From contig MNCI01026966.1 in the NCBI GenBank assembly GCA_015680685.1, forward strand, positions 248,902 through 312,901: DNA of 64,000 nucleotides. Direction: 5' to 3'. This document shows positions 34,850 through 45,950 of the stretch, one piece after another. Within the stretch, counting starts at the first letter, position 1. The number at the start of each line of letters is the position of its first letter. The stretch is from Gnetum montanum (taxonomy: Eukaryota > Streptophyta > Gnetopsida > Gnetales > Gnetaceae). The notes under the pieces are model-generated. The model saw only the letters and a list, made by a program, of their open reading frames with translations, was not told where the DNA came from and searched no databases. Both the position numbers and the translations under genes were made by a program.

Positions 34850-35677
34850 AGAAAATGTGTTAGATGTAATAAGGTTTTAGATAAGAATGATTGATGGGAT
34901 TGGTCAATTCATTCTCATCCATATTTGCTATTCTAAAGGCTCCATTATTATAGGCGGTGATGATTAAGAAAGGTCCTTCCCAGTTGGGTGAGAATTTGTC
35001 AACGTGTTCATGGATAGCTTTAAAGACTAAGTATTTCTTGATCTTTGATATGTTGAGGTAATGACAATGCTATTATTTTTGGCTCTCATGGTATCACTCA
35101 ATGTGAGCAAGCATTCGCACCCATTGCTCTTCCACTAAGTTTAGGTCCATGATACATAACTCCTTATTTTGTTCATCATTGATGAAGTTTGAAAGAGTCA
35201 CTTGGACTGATGAGGCTTGTAATTCAAAAGGAAAAAAAACTTCAAAATCATAAAATAGGCTATATAGGGTTACTCTAGTTGTGGTTTGAAAGGTGGTTCA
35301 ATTTGGCCCATAGTGCATGGATAAGCCACTCATGCCACTTGCGTCTACTATTGTTCAACATCTTTTTCAGCAAGTTTATGATGGAATTGTTGCTCGCTTT
35401 AGCTTGTCCATTTGCTTAAGGGTCATATAGTGATGAAAAGGAATGTTTAATGCCTAGGCCTTAACAAAAGGCTCTCGTTTCCTACCTACTAAACTATGGT
35501 CTATGTGACTATGGTCATAGGTATGCCAAAATGGACTACTATGTTATTAAGTATAAATCTATAGACTTGTTGAGACATTGTGTTCCTTAGGAGAATAGCT
35601 TTAACATACATTGTAAAGTATTATAGGTCCATAGATATATAACCCCCATCATTAGAATGACAAAGTTATTTGAGTAG
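34850..35677 (-). pseudogene. Integrase of element G, C-terminal half
   Basis: On the minus strand, broken frames give SPQANGQAKASNNSIINLLK and KMLNNSRRKWHEWLIHALWA, then PFELQASSVQVTL and NSHPTGKDLS. These match the end of the gypsy integrase core (PQANGQAE-AxNK-I...W...L-WAYRT...PF-L) and the C-terminal NW-GP-x-x-I box. It is cut at 35677 by B-plus. The upstream half resumes at 42407. Confidence 0.75.
35673..35677. repeat. Left target-site duplication of B-plus (AGTAG)
   Basis: AGTAG directly precedes the LTR start TGAAACACC. The identical AGTAG follows at 42407-42411. Confidence 0.85.
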
Positions 35678-37107
35678 TGAAACACCACAAAATTTTGGGT
35701 CTTGGCATCTCGATGACATTTGGCTAATTGTTAAAACGGTGACACTTTGCCCATATTTTTTCAAGTGTTGAGTATAGCCAACACCAAACTACCAGACTTG
35801 AAAAATTATTCTAACTGTCAGGACGATGGCACTTTCTATAGCATCCTACTACGCTGTCTAGCATAGCGCAACATAGCACACTGACATGCTATAGTGCAGT
35901 GTAGCACTACAGTGCAACACCCACGCTATAGTGTAGCATAGCACTACAATACAACACCTAGAGCTATAGTGCAGTGTAGTGCTACAGTGTAACATAGCAC
36001 TATAGTGCAACTCCCTGCTACGCTGTGTACCATAGTGCAGCGTAGCACACTACCACACTATAGTGTAGCGTAGTGCTACAGTGCAACACCTAGAGCTATA
36101 GTGTAACACCCAGAGCTACAATGTAGTGTAGTCCTATAGTGTAAGACCCAGAGCTATAGTGCAGTGTAACGCTACAGTGTAGCGTAACACTATAGTGCAA
36201 CACCTAGAGCTATAGTGTAGTGTAGCATTATAGTGCAACACCTAGAGCTACAGTGTAGCATAGCGCTACATTGCAGCATGGCACTACAGTGCAACACCCG
36301 ATGCCACAGTGTAACACCCTATTACGCACTTCCACATGGAACCTGATCTGCATTTTGGGCTAACCCTAGCCCTATAAATGCCCCTACGTCCTCTTTTGAA
36401 AACAAGGGGGGAGAAGAAGGGGGTTGGATTTCATATTTTACCAAAGAGGTAGTTAGCACTTCCATTTGGCATTTTTGGCACTTTGGCATCCTGGCACCTA
36501 TCTCCTTAGGCAAACGAGACCTAGAGCACACCATACCAACAGATAAGCACACCAGCATCATGCGGTACATTGCAGCCCCATTGTATACATGTACAAAATT
36601 GCATAATACACCATGGCTATTGATCCAGTAGGCACAATTCATCACAGTGAGCACTAGACTTCATAGCCCGACACCACTGAGGTTGTGACTGCACTTCCAA
36701 TGCTCTTATTGTACACTTTGTATACTTATATGAATTACCTACGCTCCTTTTTTTTGGAGTAGTGCATCTTCCTATTCAAACTCTCTTTTTGTCTAATTAT
36801 AGAATTTATTATTTTTTTAGCATTTTCAAGCATTCAATCATGTCCACTGTCCCATTACATGCTTTAGCACGTCTCTACAACTGTGCACATTACATTTTCT
36901 TTTATTTTACCACCAAGTGTTCCATTTAAAATCATTGTTTACAAAAGGATTATTGTACACTGGTTAAATCCCTATTTGATCGACCAGACCATTCAGGGCA
37001 TCCCATTTCTATTTCTCTCCAGCACAACCCTCACGTAGATCTGGGGTTAGGTTGTGTGCCCAAAGACCTTTTGGTGTTTCCAGTCACCAATGTTTTCTAT
37101 CACTACA
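35678..37107 (+). repeat. 5' LTR of B-plus
   Basis: It starts TGAAACACCACAAAATTTTG and ends TTTCTATCACTACA. U3 holds a dense array (about 35820-36330) of GCTATAGTGTAGCGTAGCAC and AGTGCAACACCTAGAGCTA units. A TATA box TATAAATG (36373-36380) follows. The family box, in complement, is at 36964-37005. Confidence 0.88.
36373..36380 (+). promoter_or_regulatory. TATA box of B-plus LTR
   Basis: TATAAATG in the context AGCCCTATAAATGCCCC. The counterparts in B-minus read CCTATAAATAC. Confidence 0.6.
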
Positions 37108-37112
37108 ATTCT

Positions 37113-37131
37113 TGGCACTAGAAGGAGGGCT
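37113..37131 (+). other. Primer-binding site of B-plus
   Basis: TGGCACTAGAAGGAGGGCT, five bases after the LTR end. It has the same class as A1, A2, D and B-minus. Confidence 0.8.
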
Positions 37132-37169
37132 AGATCTAAGTTTGTGTGAAGTATCATTTTTAACTGTTA

Positions 37170-37590
37170 TGACTTGTTCTATATAGTGTAGTAGCTTCAC
37201 CACATGTAGCATAGCAGGGTGGTATAGGGCGCAGCATAGCAGGCATACGCTTGTAGCGTAGCGTAGTGTAGCGTAGCACATTGCAATGCTACAGTGAAGC
37301 ATAGCACTATAGTGTAATAGCCAATGCTATAGTGCATCATAGCGCTACAATGCAACACCTGACACTATAGTGTAACACCCTATTACACTACACTAGAGTT
37401 GGCTATTTTTAACATTTTTCATACTTTGCATTTTTTTTTGCATTTTCATACTTAGCATTTTTTTTCTGCATTGTTATAGTTAGCCATTTTCTATACATTT
37501 CTATACTTAGCCATTTTCCTACTACTAACAAGCTTAGTCATTTTTCTGTCATTTTCAAAGTTAGCCATTTTCTACAAATAGCAACTCTCA
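37170..37590. repeat. Double leader array of B-plus
   Basis: First comes a GTAGCGTAGC/CTATAGTG array (37170-37400) like that in U3. Then about seven copies of ACTTAGCCATTTTCTATAC-type units at 20-30 bp spacing follow (37400-37590). B-minus has the same two parts in the same order (53640-53205, minus strand). Confidence 0.8.
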
Positions 37591-37607
37591 CAACATGATC
37601 GATGAAT

Positions 37608-39753
37608 ATGAATCCAAATCAACCTTCCACATTGGTGTCTAATACATTTGATATCGTAATCTAGCCAAAGCATGATGCATTAAGCCATGAACAATACAAT
37701 TTTTTTGTGCCAAAATCCAAGCTGGACTACCAGTGAATTACCTTGATTTAGAGGCAAAATAGGACTATGAACAAGTCCACCGAAATGGACAGGAGTACAA
37801 CCCCTCCTTGTTTGACATAATCCCACTCACAAAGTCCTACCACTAGTTTTTGTCCCAACTCATCTGTGCGAATTAGCATGATGCAAGAAAAACCTACGAG
37901 GAAGCCTCATAGAAGGAGGAAGATGAGTTTGAGGCCCACTTTGAGCATGAGAGCCCCCTTCACACCATTTACCAACAACCACTCCCTAGTATAGCCCCTC
38001 CTCAGTTTGGTCCATCCATCCCCTCCAAGATGGTAACCATGCCAATTCAGCCTTCCTCACAAGCAACTAATGCATTTTCCCAACACTATGCTCATGTAGG
38101 GGCCACCTCCCAGCCCCAAACAACTAAAGCATCCTACACCCCACCTATCTCATCAGTGTCTGTGATGTTCGTCCAATCCATCCATGTGTGGCCCACTCCA
38201 ATCAACATACCCATCGCTTAGCCAATGCATCAGCAATCATCTGCTATGATATTAAACTAGAAACACCCATCCACTATGATGTTAAACTAGCAGACTCCAC
38301 AACCAACAATTCAACCCCATGCTATCCAACCAACACAAGCCCAACCAATGCAACCGGCTGGCACATCCCCAAGCTTGGATCATGCATTCTAGCTAATCCA
38401 AAGCTTATCGGAGGAGATCAACCGACTTAAGGCTACCTCCTCTGACACCATCAAGGTGATGGACTTCTATGGAGATGACCCCATAAGTCCTACAATACCA
38501 CCCCTAACTCTTCCAATTGGGGCCCAACTACCTCAATTTACCAAGTACAACAGAGAAGGGAATCCCAATGTACACTTGGTCACATTTCAATCCAAATGCC
38601 TACTCCTTCAAGCTTAGCCACATGCCATCATACGTGTCTTCCCCATGTCACTCACTGGCAAGGCCTTAGACTGGTATCATGCGTTACCTAATGCCTTAAT
38701 CTCCTCTTTGGAGGATCTCATAAGAAAGTTTGTGACGCACTTCAGGTCCAACCTAAAGCCTAAAGCAACCCTCGACTAGTTGATGCAGGTTAAGCAGGGG
38801 CCTCTAGAGTCTGTGTCAAAATTCCTCCAATGCTGGAATGCTGCATTGAGTGAAATGCATGAACCCTTAGCAGAGACACACCTACTAGCTATCTTCAAAG
38901 GTGCAATGAATCACTTCATCAAGTTTAAATTGTATTATCTAGCCCTGAAGTTTCTTAGTCAAGCCTTTTCCCAAACAAAAGGCATAGAGGAAGCAATGCA
39001 AGCTAGCAATGATCTAGCCTATGTGGCCTATAGAAACCAACATGCTTGCAAGAAAAACACAACAGTGATAACAGTAGCCACAAGCACAAAAGCAACCAAC
39101 CGAGGCCCGATAGCTAAGCAGTGCAACGCCCTAGCTGACAAAACCACTAATTCTGGCACAAACTCACCTACATTGATATGGGCTACCCCAAGGCCCAACT
39201 TTTAACATGCAAGGACTGCTTAAAGTATACACCACTACTGGTGCAACCCTCTGAACTACTAGAGAAACTCTTGAAATCTTGGCAAACCCAACAAAAACAC
39301 ATATCGGCAATTACCTGCCAAAAACATGATAGGTATTGCAAACTACTAAGGAACACCACTTTAGTAGTGCCAAATGAGCCCCCAATTCCACAACACTTCA
39401 AGATGGACCAATACTGTCATTACCACCAATTGGTTAGTCATAGTACAGACAACTATCGTGCTTTGCAGGATGACTTACATAGAATGATAGAACATGGCCA
39501 ACTAGTGATCAACACAATGAGTCAATCCAACATAGATGATGCCTCCTATGTCATAAATTCCATTAGTATAGGTGGTAAGGCTAAACCTACGCAACAACCT
39601 TTTATGATCTATGTGTCTCCTAGCAAGGCAAGGGTCCCCTCCACCTCCACAAGTAAGAGGCCTCCCTTTGTTACCAAAGTGCCACCTCGGGCACCCATAT
39701 CACCCTTTGTGGTCAAAGTTCCACAACAACCATCGGCTAAGACGTTAAACTAG
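37608..39753 (+). pseudogene. gag of B-plus
   Basis: It starts MNPNQPSTLVSNTFD at 37608, with TAG soon after. It then passes through a Pro/Gln/Thr-rich part (37950-38400) in shifting frames and enters the gag core: DFYGDDPISPTIPPLTLPIG (about 38460), ALDWYHALPNALI, and LYYLALKFLSQAFSQTKGIE (38780-39205). A frame shift leads to 39178-39753, with the zinc-knuckle-like YCHYHQLVSHSTDNY and the tail RPPFVTKVPPRAPISPFVVK. At least two frame shifts and several TAG/TAA stops kill it. It is strongly similar to A1 and B-minus. Confidence 0.8.
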
Positions 39754-40113
39754 CATGATGCAACAACAACCACTAAGTAACCTTTCATTCTCAAGGTGCC
39801 ATAACAAGTTGACCACAAAAAAACTCTGCCTAGGTCACCATTTTTCATAAGGGTGCCACAACATGATGGCCCCTCACCTACCCAAATCCCAACAATAAGC
39901 AATGTCTCAATTTCTCCTCCCTCAAGGGTTTACCCCACTAGCAACCCAAGTGGTCCTACCAAATGTCAAAGCAAGAAGACAAATGAGCACCTCGCAACCC
40001 CCATGGCCGAAGGAAAAGCCACAACTAATAACAAATAGCCAAACACTAGGGCCGCTACCCCCAAGCAAACCAAGCCCAAGTCCCCTCCATGAGAGATTTG
40101 TCTCTCAAGCCAC

Positions 40114-40924
40114 ATGGAGGAAATCAAGGCCAACACAATAACCAATGACAAGGACTTTGTAGTCACACTAACCCAAGTGAAAAAAACACTCAAGGAAAAG
40201 AACACAACATTGAGTTTGTACGACCTAGTCATGAACTCATCTGCTCACTACCAAGTATTGGCCCAGATCTTAGCCTCCATTCCTGTTGTGGAGGACATCC
40301 CTACAGATGAGGCATCCATACGTGCAACTATGTTTCCCCCTACACCACAAGAATCAAGTTCAACATCCCTAGTGTTCCGTGAAAATGTAGTCAAAGTCAA
40401 CCCTGAATGAGGGGAGGTTACTATAGTTCCACTATGAATTAGCATACGTGTTGGGCAATGCACAATCCGTAGAGTGCATGTCAATGATGGTGTAGCAATA
40501 AGCGTAGTCCTATACTGCGTCATCGAAAAACTAGGTTTAGCAAATGAAATCATGCCAACCAAAAGCATGTGTCTAAAATCCTTCAATGGATCACGTGTCA
40601 TAGTTAGGGGGTACAATCAACTTAGCCTTTGTGGCAGGAGAGCAATTCTCCACTAGTGTAGATTTCACTATCATAAAGGAGATGTCAGGTTTCAACATGA
40701 TTCTAGGTAGGCCTTGGCTAGCCCAACTAATGACCACCTCCTCTCCCATCCACCAATAAATCCACATTCCATATGAAGGTGGTCAAGTTCTCATCCATGG
40801 TGATAATGCTTCCTCTTTGACTATCCAGGACATGGACATGGCAGCGCAAGTTTTGCAAGAGGAGTTTCTTGGTGGTACACCTATGGCAACCAATGCAACA
40901 CCTAAGGCTAACACACCTGAATGA
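40114..40924 (+). pseudogene. Protease region of B-plus
   Basis: It opens MEEIKANTITNDKDFVVTLT, as in A1, then CTIRRVHVNDGVAISVVLYC, NLAFVAGEQFSTSVDF and GFNMILGRPWLAQLM. The catalytic loop reads VNDG where A1 and B-minus have VDDG, and a one-base shift near 40612 breaks the frame. The region between gag and this start (39754-40113) is a Pro/Lys-rich spacer. After TPKANTPE-stop (40924) there is no pol. Confidence 0.78.
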
Positions 40925-42254
40925 GTGGTTGAAGCCAACAGTCTCCCAGAGGATCCTAAACCTTGCAAACCTCCTAATCTACACCATGCTAGGATGCAAC
41001 TACATGATCAAGACTTTTCTTTGGCCAAAAACATGTTACACACTAGTTCACCCCTTGCCTCCATTGGCCATGCACTTTTTGGTTTTGTTCTTGGGTTACA
41101 TTTTTTCATGCATCTACATTTCACCTACTTGCCTAGTTTACATTCTACATTTCTTTGTTTATGCATTTCTACTTTGTTTACACATCCATCTACTTAGCTT
41201 ATGCATTGCATTCAAAAAAACTAAAAAAACACATGGCTCGGAAAGGCCTTAAACTAGCCTACAATCCAGAACAACCTAAAACTATCACTTTTTGCATTGC
41301 TTTCCTTTCATTCATCCATTTTAACTTTGTTTACAACAAGTGTTTCTTGATGTTGTTTTCTTTCTAGTTGATTTTTTGTAGGATCTTGCAGGCACACAGC
41401 ACAACCATGCATGCAACATTGAACCTTACACAAGCAAGGTAAGCACCAATTTTCTATGACTATAAACTAGCACAAATAGTCCACTATGATCATAAACTAG
41501 CACAACTCATCTTTGGGTCATGACATTAAACTGGCACAACATCCACTATCTGCTACGACATTAAAATAGGATCCAATAGTCTACTAGGACTGTAAACTAG
41601 CATATCATAGTCTGCCAGGACTTTAAACTAGCATGTAGCTGATTCGATCCAAACACTTGCCATTACCTTGGGAGCACTCATAGCATCATTATCTCCCATC
41701 ATTCTAGTGATTCTTTTGGAGTGCTTTACATTAGTGTAGCATTTAGAAGACTTGTAGCATCATCACCCTTGCACTTTCACCAACTTCCCAAGCACTTGTG
41801 ACTAGCAAAATATTTGACACATTTGTAGTGTCTTCATAATTTTGCACCTATAGCATCTTCACATCTGGCATTTGCACTTGCATTTCATGTTTTGTGATTT
41901 TCTTGTCCTCTCTAAGTTTTTTTTGTAGGATGATTCCTTGAAGGTGGTCGTGCAAAGGTGCATCTCATCATAGCAACAAGTCACCACATTGCTTTGATGT
42001 ACATGATTAGACTAGTTGAGCCACTCAAGAGTGCACATCCCCCTCATCCATGTTACAACCTATTCACATCCATTCCTTCATCCCAATATCCTCTCATCCT
42101 CCCCATACTCATGATTTCACACTCCTCTGATGCATATGCACTGTGACACACATGGCATTCTCTTCATATCAACCGTTGAACCCATGGTCGATGTAACACA
42201 ACTCGTCCTATGGGGAGCCTCTGTTGCATGGTCAAAGCCTAAGCGGATGTAACA
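40925..42254 (+). other. Non-coding 3' region of B-plus, shortened
   Basis: It corresponds to 47900-46570 of B-minus in reverse. It holds the motif array 41440-41640 and ends abruptly after TAAGCGGATGTAACAC, where a deletion joins it to LTR sequence. ORFs here are not conserved as coding. Confidence 0.7.
41440..41640. repeat. Array of GACNTTAAACTAGCA motifs (B-plus)
   Basis: About seven copies of ACTATGATCATAAACTAGCA, CTACGACATTAAA or AGGACTTTAAACTAGCA at 30-45 bp spacing. This is the reverse orientation of the A1 and B-minus arrays, as expected for a plus-strand element. Confidence 0.8.
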
Positions 42255-42406
42255 CACACTGGTTAAGTCCTTGTTTGATCGACTAGACTATTCAGGATAC
42301 CCCATTTCTATTTCTCTCTAGCATGGCCCTCAAGCAGATCTGGGGTTAGGCTATGCACCCAAAGACCTCTTGGTGTTTCCAACCATCAACATTTTCTGTC
42401 GCTACA
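42255..42406 (+). repeat. Truncated 3' LTR of B-plus
   Basis: ACACTGGTTAAGTCC to GTCGCTACA matches the last 152 bp of the 5' LTR (36956-37107). The first 1.28 kb are missing. Confidence 0.85.
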
Positions 42407-42411
42407 AGTAG
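42407..42411. repeat. Right target-site duplication of B-plus (AGTAG)
   Basis: Identical to 35673-35677. G integrase sequence resumes directly after. Confidence 0.85.
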
Positions 42412-42990
42412 TGTGTAACTCACTTGGTGGCATATGTAATAGGTTGCTATGTCATTAACAAGTATCATAGGTCTTAACCTTCTATAGGTAATCATCTTCC
42501 ATATAGGATCAACAATATCCTAGCCATATAATTTTAGCGACCATGGCTCTAGGTCCTATATGTCCTTTACATACATTCTCGTGAACTTGCTCAAGGACTA
42601 TGTGGGCTTTAGTTTTACCTAATCAAACTAACAATACATCATCATAGGACCATCAATATAATGTATTATCATCTATGATGATATACTATTTTGATCTTTT
42701 ACATATAATGTCCTTTTGAGAAGTAGTCAAGCCTTGTGGAGATTCACCATGCATGAGGTAAAACTTGATATCATCATACCATTCCCTTGGAGGAGTAGTA
42801 CTAATAGAGGCTATAGATTTGTCCTTAGTGTTCTACATAATGGGAATAACACAATTCATAGTTAAGGAAGTTAATTTACTAAAAACATTTGGTGCTACAC
42901 TGAGGTCCAACGTTACAATGACATCAACTAACATGTTCTCATTTTAGGGTACATGTTGAATATTAATGTCTATGAATTATTGTATTAGTT
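42407..42990 (-). pseudogene. Integrase of element G, N-terminal half
   Basis: It lies between G's second RNase H and the integrase half at 34850-35677. Frames are too broken to read the HHCC finger with certainty. The assignment rests on order and on continuity across the AGTAG duplication. Confidence 0.5.
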
Positions 42991-43375
42991 TCTTTCCCAA
43001 GTCATAATAAGATTGCAAATGTTTTGCTTTACATGTATAAACCTCAATTACTTGGTTAACCACAAGTTGTAAATCACCTTTGATCATGGACTATCATCAT
43101 TCCCTTGATTAATCCTTCATATTACACTACATTATTAGTACATGGGAATTCTAAACAGTAAGAAAAGGGTTGGATTTCACTAGATAGGAGTGTTATGATG
43201 ATTGAAGCATTGGCCCCATGGGTAGTTGAAGCTCTTTCAAAGTGCATAATTGCCTCATATCCCTTGGGTACTTTGCTAATAATGTTAACATTCTCATTAG
43301 GGAATTCAGGGTCTATGGCTGCATGGCCATCTACTGGTGAAATAATAAGTTCTTTGGCCATCACTTAGCCTTTCT
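42991..43375 (-). pseudogene. Second RNase H domain of element G
   Basis: The minus-strand frame 43364-43122 runs HFERASTTHGANASIIITLL, then PFSYCLEFPCTNNVV-stop-YEGLIKGM. This fits the FDGAS...GAG-x-G-x-VL...CTNN-x-AEY-x-ALI-x-GL signature of the archaeal-type RNase H found after the normal one in Tat/Ogre elements. A later INIQHVP matches the I-x-HVPR end. The catalytic Asp of FDGAS is lost (FERAS). Confidence 0.7.
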
Positions 43376-44696
43376 TTGATGCTTGAGAGATGTAATGAAG
43401 ATCAAAGTCAATTATTATGGCTTTCCAATGAGTGATACAACTACTCTCATAAATATATTATTGCTCTAAGTACATTATCCTTATAGATGATGTTGACTTG
43501 GCTCCTAAAGAGGTAGTGTCTCCACTTGTTCAATGAGAAGACCAAGGCTAGACAATCCTTCTCCACTTTGATGTATCAAGTTTCATTGATAATTAACACA
43601 TGACTTAGGTTTTATATCAAAATATCTATCCCATCATCTCATTTTTAATAGAGTAGAGAGGCAATGGATGTGTCAAAATTAGCAAGGTAGATGTAAAAAA
43701 TCTTGTCCTCCTTTGGTGGATAGACTATTAGTAATTGTGCCAACTCTTACTTACGTTTTCAAAGGCTTTTTGGGATTGAGTTGTCCACTCATGGTGAACT
43801 TCTTTCTTAAGCAAGTATTGCATGGGTTGTAAATTATCTATAAGCCTAGTGATAAACCTACAAATAAATTATACTACCTTGCAATCCTCAAAGCTCCTTA
43901 AGATTAGTTAGTGTTGCCAAGTTGGTTATGGCCCTGATCTTATTAGGATCAACACATATTTCAGCTTCAAATACTACAAAGCCAAGAATCTTACCTATTT
44001 TAATACTAAAGACATACTTCTTGGGATTAAGCCTAAGGTCATATTTGAGACATCATTTTAACATAAGGTCATGGTCATGTGCATGACCACTTTGGACCTA
44101 ATAGCTATATTGTTTACATAGTCATTGAGTAACCATAGCATATAGTTCCTAAAGATATACACCATCACTCTTTGGTAGGTTGCTCCTACATTCTTTACAA
44201 CAAAATAAATCATGATGTAACAAATACCTAAATGGATCATGAATGTTGTAAAAATTTGATGCTATGGGTTTATTCTAATTTGGTTATATTTCAAGAACCC
44301 ATCCATAAAGGATAATAAGGCATGTTAGGCCATATTATTGATAAGTTGATCAACACTAGGTAAAGAGAAATCATCTTTGATAGTTGTCTTATTCAGGTCT
44401 TAGAAATCAATATAGATATATATACTCCAATTTTTCTTGGAAACTACCACTATGTTGAACATCCATTTCATGTAATCAATGGCTTGAATGAAACTAGGTT
44501 GGTAGAGTTTTGTGATTTCATCACAAACCACCAAGGCTAAATCTAGTCCAATCTTATAAAATTTTTTCTTAACTAGCTTAATACTAGGATTGAGTATGAT
44601 GTTATGCTACACTAGGCATGGGTCAAGACATGGCATATCCTCATGTGACCAAGCAAAGAACTTAATGTTTTCTTGGAGGATCTTGGTGATGTATTT
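43376..44696 (-). pseudogene. Reverse transcriptase and RNase H of element G
   Basis: Minus-strand pieces, from upstream: FAWSHEDMPCLDP near 44620, PSFIQAIDYMKWMFNIVVVS near 44470, CVVKNVGATYQRVMVYIFRN and NDYVNNIAIRSK in 44240-44058, and GKILGFVVFEAEICVDPNKI near 43980. These are the Ty3/gypsy palm motifs. The catalytic YVDD has become YVNN. The first RNase H (about 43780-43420) is poorly preserved. The start of the domain is cut at 44696 by B-minus and resumes at 55075. Confidence 0.8.
44692..44696. repeat. Left flank of B-minus (TATTT), likely target duplication
   Basis: TATTT precedes the LTR at 44697. TATTG follows the other LTR at 55075-55079. Four of five bases agree, and pol of G continues across the pair. 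Confidence 0.6.
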
Positions 44697-45932
44697 TGTG
44701 ATGTCCAAAAATGTCAGTGGCTGGAACACCGAGAGGTCACTGGGTGTACAGCCTAACCCCGAATTCGTAAGAGGGCTGAGCTAGAAAAAATGGAAAAGGA
44801 GTGCCTTGAATGGTCTTATCGATTAGACAGGGACTTATGTGGTGTTAAAATGAGTGTGTGCAAAAAGGGTTTATACTACGTTACGTGGGGGCATTGGGTC
44901 CATGAAAGCTAGAGCATAGCAAGGTGTCTTGGCATGAGAATTGTGACGTGAATGTGAAAATATGTATGAAAAAGTAAGAAAAATACAAGTGTTATGCTAA
45001 ATGCAACAGAGAAATGCTTGAGAAATGCAATAGAATTTGAGAATAGTAGTGCACCACCCTAAAAGAGGGAGTGTAGCTAATTCACAAAGGTATACACAAT
45101 GTACAATAGGTGTAGTAGGAGCACAGTTACAACCTCGATGATGTCAGACTATGAAGTCTGGTGCTCACTATGTTGAACTATGCCTGTTGGGTTGGTAGCC
45201 ATGATGTACCATGTGATGTCCTATTGGGCTGCAATGGGGCTATAGTGTACCATGCAATGTAGGTATGCCTCTCTACTGATGTGGTGTGCTCTAGCTCTCA
45301 TTCATCCATGGAGCTAAATGCTAGGATGCCAAAGTGCCAAATACCAAATGGAAGTGCCAACTACCTTATTGGTGAAAATGATGGAAGCCTCCCCTCCTTT
45401 TTTTCTTGAAACATTAGGATGTGGGAGTATTTATAGGGCTAGGGTTAGCCCAAAATGTGGATCAGGTGCCATGTGGCAGTGTGGTGGCTGGGACCACGAT
45501 CATCCCATGTTACATGCAGGACATGGGACACTGGCTACAATGCTAGATGGGATGCTATGCTATAGTAGACATGGTGCTACACTACACAATGTGACAAGGT
45601 GCTACATTGCAGTAGACATGGTGCTATGCTATGTAGCATGACGTGGTGCTATGTTGTAATAGACATGGTGCTATGCTACGCAGTGTGACAGGGTGCTACG
45701 TTGTGCTACACTACACAGCATAGTAGTGTGCTACACTATGCTATGCTACACAACTTGATAACTGAATTTGCAAAAAGTGCCATCATTCTAACACTTTGAA
45801 AAATTCTGCAAATTTGGCAATTGGTGTTGGCTACACTCAACACTTGGAAAAATATGGGCAAAGTGTCACCATTTTGACACTTAGCCAAATTTGTAGTGAA
45901 GATGCTGAGACATAAAATTTTTTGGTATTTCA
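44697..45932 (-). repeat. 3' LTR of B-minus
   Basis: On the minus strand it starts TGAAATACCAAAAAATTTT and ends TTTTTGGACATCACA. It contains TATAAATA (45428-45435), GCTATGCTACGCAGTGTGACAGG arrays (45540-45760), and the box GCCTTGAATGGTCTTATCG near 44800. Confidence 0.88.
45428..45435 (-). promoter_or_regulatory. TATA box of 3' LTR, B-minus
   Basis: TATAAATA on the minus strand in the context CCTATAAATACTCCC. The partner is at 54556-54563. Confidence 0.6.
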
Positions 45933-45950
45933 ATGGCCCCTCTTTGTTGA
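45933..45950 (-). other. Polypurine tract of B-minus
   Basis: On the minus strand CAACAAAGAGGGGCCAT precedes the LTR start TGAAATACC. Confidence 0.85.

Larger units (their letters stand above)
35678..42406 (+). mobile_element. Element B-plus, non-autonomous gag-protease LTR element with deleted 3' end
   Basis: A 5' LTR (1430 bp), primer site, double leader array, gag and protease occur in order on the plus strand, with no RT, RNase H or integrase. The 3' LTR is reduced to its last 152 bp, and the polypurine tract is gone. The target duplication AGTAG is still perfect, so the loss was an internal deletion after insertion. It sits in the integrase of element G, in the opposite orientation. Confidence 0.88.
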
